A DNA stretch of 36,297 bases from Pseudomonadales bacterium (GTDB lineage Bacteria; Pseudomonadota; Gammaproteobacteria; Pseudomonadales; Azotimanducaceae). The notes below the pieces were generated by a model. It did not search any database, was not told where the DNA came from, and was given only the letters and a program-made list of their open reading frames with translations. The DNA is taken from positions 1 to 36,297 of the forward strand of contig JAQXDL010000017.1 in assembly GCA_029251375.1 (NCBI GenBank). Direction: 5' to 3'. The translations under genes and the position numbers were made by a program. The stretch's first letter is position 1. Each line of letters opens with the position of its first letter. Shown here piece after piece: positions 34,919 through 36,297 of this stretch.

Positions 34919-36274
34919 TTAACTTTCGGCTTCTTCATCCTCTGAAGCATCGTCTGAATCTGCCATAGGGGTTTGTGGCGCCGGCTTAATTGCCTCGTCA
35001 TACTCCTGTTCAACATCAGTTACCGTCGCTTTATCCAAGATTGTGTCGATAACTTGATTTTCCAGAACAAGGTTCTGAATCTGAGACAATTGCTGCTCAT
35101 TACTGTAGTAAAAGTTAACTATCTGCTCTGGGTCTTCGTAGGAGCTAGCCATTTTTTCTATCATGGCCTTGACCTTGTCGTCGTCAGCCTTTACTTCAAA
35201 CTGCTCGACAATCGCGTTGACGATAAGGCCAAGAGATACGCGCTTCTCAGCTTGTGCTGTGAACATTTCAGCCGGTAACATCGATGGATCGATATTGTTA
35301 CCGCCACCAAATTGCTGAACAGCCTCTTGTCTCAAGCGATCAACTTCCTGATCAATCAGTGCTTTGGGCAAATCAACTGAGTTTTGCTCGATAAGCGCAT
35401 CCATCACAAGATTCTTCAGCTTACCTTCTGTCGCTGCTTCGACCTCACGTTCCATGTTAGAACGCACTTCGGTTTTAAAAGCCTCAAGACCACCTTCTTT
35501 TACGCCAAAGTTGGTGAAAAACTCGTCATTTAATTCAGGTAATTCTGAAGCAGAAACTGAATTAATCTTGATTTTAAAGACGGCTTCTTTACCTGCTAAC
35601 TCTTCTGATTGGTACTCGGCAGGAAATGTAACGTTCACATCAACTTCATCGCCTTTTGAAGCACCTTCAATGCCTGATTCAAAACCTGGAATCATCTGAC
35701 CGGAACCTAAGACAAGGTCTGATCCTTCGCCTTTACCGCCGTCAAAAGCCTCGCCGTCAAGAAAACCATCAAAATCGATATTGACCTTGTCGCCATCAAC
35801 ACATTTTCGTTCAACTTCAGAAAATTCAGCACGTTGATCTCGCAAAGTGCCTATCATCGTCTCAACGTCTGCGTCAGTAACCGATGAAATTATCTTTTCA
35901 ACAGAAATATTTGAAAAATCAGCGAGTTCAATTTCGGGGAACACTTCGAACACAGCGGTAAACTCAAGGTCTTTACCCGCTTCCATATTTACGTCTTCGA
36001 TTTGCGGCATGCCTGCAGGCGATACGTCTTGCTCTTGGACCGCAGCAGCATAGGACGTTTGCATGACCTCAGAGCTAACCTCTTGGCGGATACCTTCACC
36101 AAAACGTCTTTTCACTTCACGCATGGGAACCTTGCCTGGGCGAAAACCTTTTATTTTTACCTGTCCAGCAGTCTGTTTAAGCTTTTCATCAACTTTGCTG
36201 TCCATTTGATCGGCAGGCACGCTGATACGCATACGGCGCTCTAGCCCAGAAGTCTTTTCAAGAGTTACTTGCAT
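34919..36274 (-). CDS. tig: trigger factor
   Basis: A 451-residue ribosome-associated chaperone with peptidyl-prolyl isomerase activity. The ribosome-binding signature GFRPGKVP (43-50) lies in the N-terminal domain. The FKBP-type PPIase domain spans about 155-245 (VNIDFDGFLDGEAFDGG, then MIPGFESGIEG). The C-terminal helical arms follow, and the end is a strongly acidic tail (ADSDDASEDEEAES). E. coli trigger factor is 432 residues; the acidic tail accounts for much of the difference. The ATG at 36274 has only a weak GGG upstream. It heads the tig-clpP-clpX-lon series. Confidence 0.96.
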   Translation of the reverse strand: MQVTLEKTSGLERRMRISVPADQMDSKVDEKLKQTAGQVKIKGFRPGKVPMREVKRRFGEGIRQEVSSEVMQTSYAAAVQEQDVSPAGMPQIEDVNMEAGKDLEFTAVFEVFPEIELADFSNISVEKIISSVTDADVETMIGTLRDQRAEFSEVERKCVDGDKVNIDFDGFLDGEAFDGGKGEGSDLVLGSGQMIPGFESGIEGASKGDEVDVNVTFPAEYQSEELAGKEAVFKIKINSVSASELPELNDEFFTNFGVKEGGLEAFKTEVRSNMEREVEAATEGKLKNLVMDALIEQNSVDLPKALIDQEVDRLRQEAVQQFGGGNNIDPSMLPAEMFTAQAEKRVSLGLIVNAIVEQFEVKADDDKVKAMIEKMASSYEDPEQIVNFYYSNEQQLSQIQNLVLENQVIDTILDKATVTDVEQEYDEAIKPAPQTPMADSDDASEDEEAES

Positions 36275-36297
36275 TGATTTACCCTACTGTTGCTCTT

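Noticed and set aside
1-36297. CRISPR arrays, insertion sequences, phage or toxin-antitoxin genes
   Set aside because: None seen: no regularly spaced palindromic repeats with unique spacers, no transposase or integrase motifs. The tandem arrays found have no spacers.

Overview
The window reads as chromosomal housekeeping DNA from a gammaproteobacterium, probably aquatic or marine. It carries tig-clpP-clpX-lon-hupB-ppiD in the standard order, a lolC-lolD-lolE operon, and an apbE-nqrM pair implying a sodium-pumping NADH:quinone reductase elsewhere. It also has GreB, NudC, DnaQ with a clamp-binding tail, MltD and a selA-selB pair. I see no phage, transposon, integron or CRISPR array, and no rRNA or tRNA gene.

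Layout, left to right. (1) 30-2612, minus: clpB, split by an in-frame TGA, with a sigma-32-type promoter upstream. (2) 3182-5328, plus: greB, a HisC-type aminotransferase and a DUF2244 membrane protein. (3) 5514-8888, minus: tesB and comEC. (4) 9039-9566, plus: a DUF2062 protein. (5) 9584-12721, minus: lolCDE. (6) 12881-13990, plus: a divergent class I-beta DAHP synthase-like enzyme. (7) 14193-15525, minus: apbE-nqrM. (8) 15629-22171, plus: a hotdog thioesterase, a D-cysteine desulfhydrase-like enzyme, a SPOR lipoprotein, selA, selB and an SDR oxidoreductase; the last four are tightly packed. (9) A Sel1-repeat remnant at 22510. (10) 22795-25271, minus: a YafS-like methyltransferase, dnaQ and nudC, divergent from mltD (25408-27105). 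(11) 27430-36274, minus: tig, clpP, clpX, lon, hupB and ppiD, the protein folding and degradation block, with clear intrinsic terminators after clpX and hupB.

How the genes work together: trigger factor, ClpXP, Lon and PpiD handle folding and turnover from ribosome to periplasm, and ClpB would add disaggregation if its TGA is not real or is read through. LolCDE exports lipoproteins, and MltD, the SPOR protein and ApbE look like lipoproteins. SelA and SelB provide selenocysteine decoding; selC and selD are not in the window.

I did not find a convincing new multi-gene system. The most unusual signals are the TGA at a conserved Arg codon of clpB, a recurring habit of imperfect tandem repeats of about 12-14 bp at gene boundaries (three clear arrays with unrelated units, plus two weaker ones), mutually exclusive hairpins between tig and clpP, and a DAHP synthase homologue with an altered metal-site residue.
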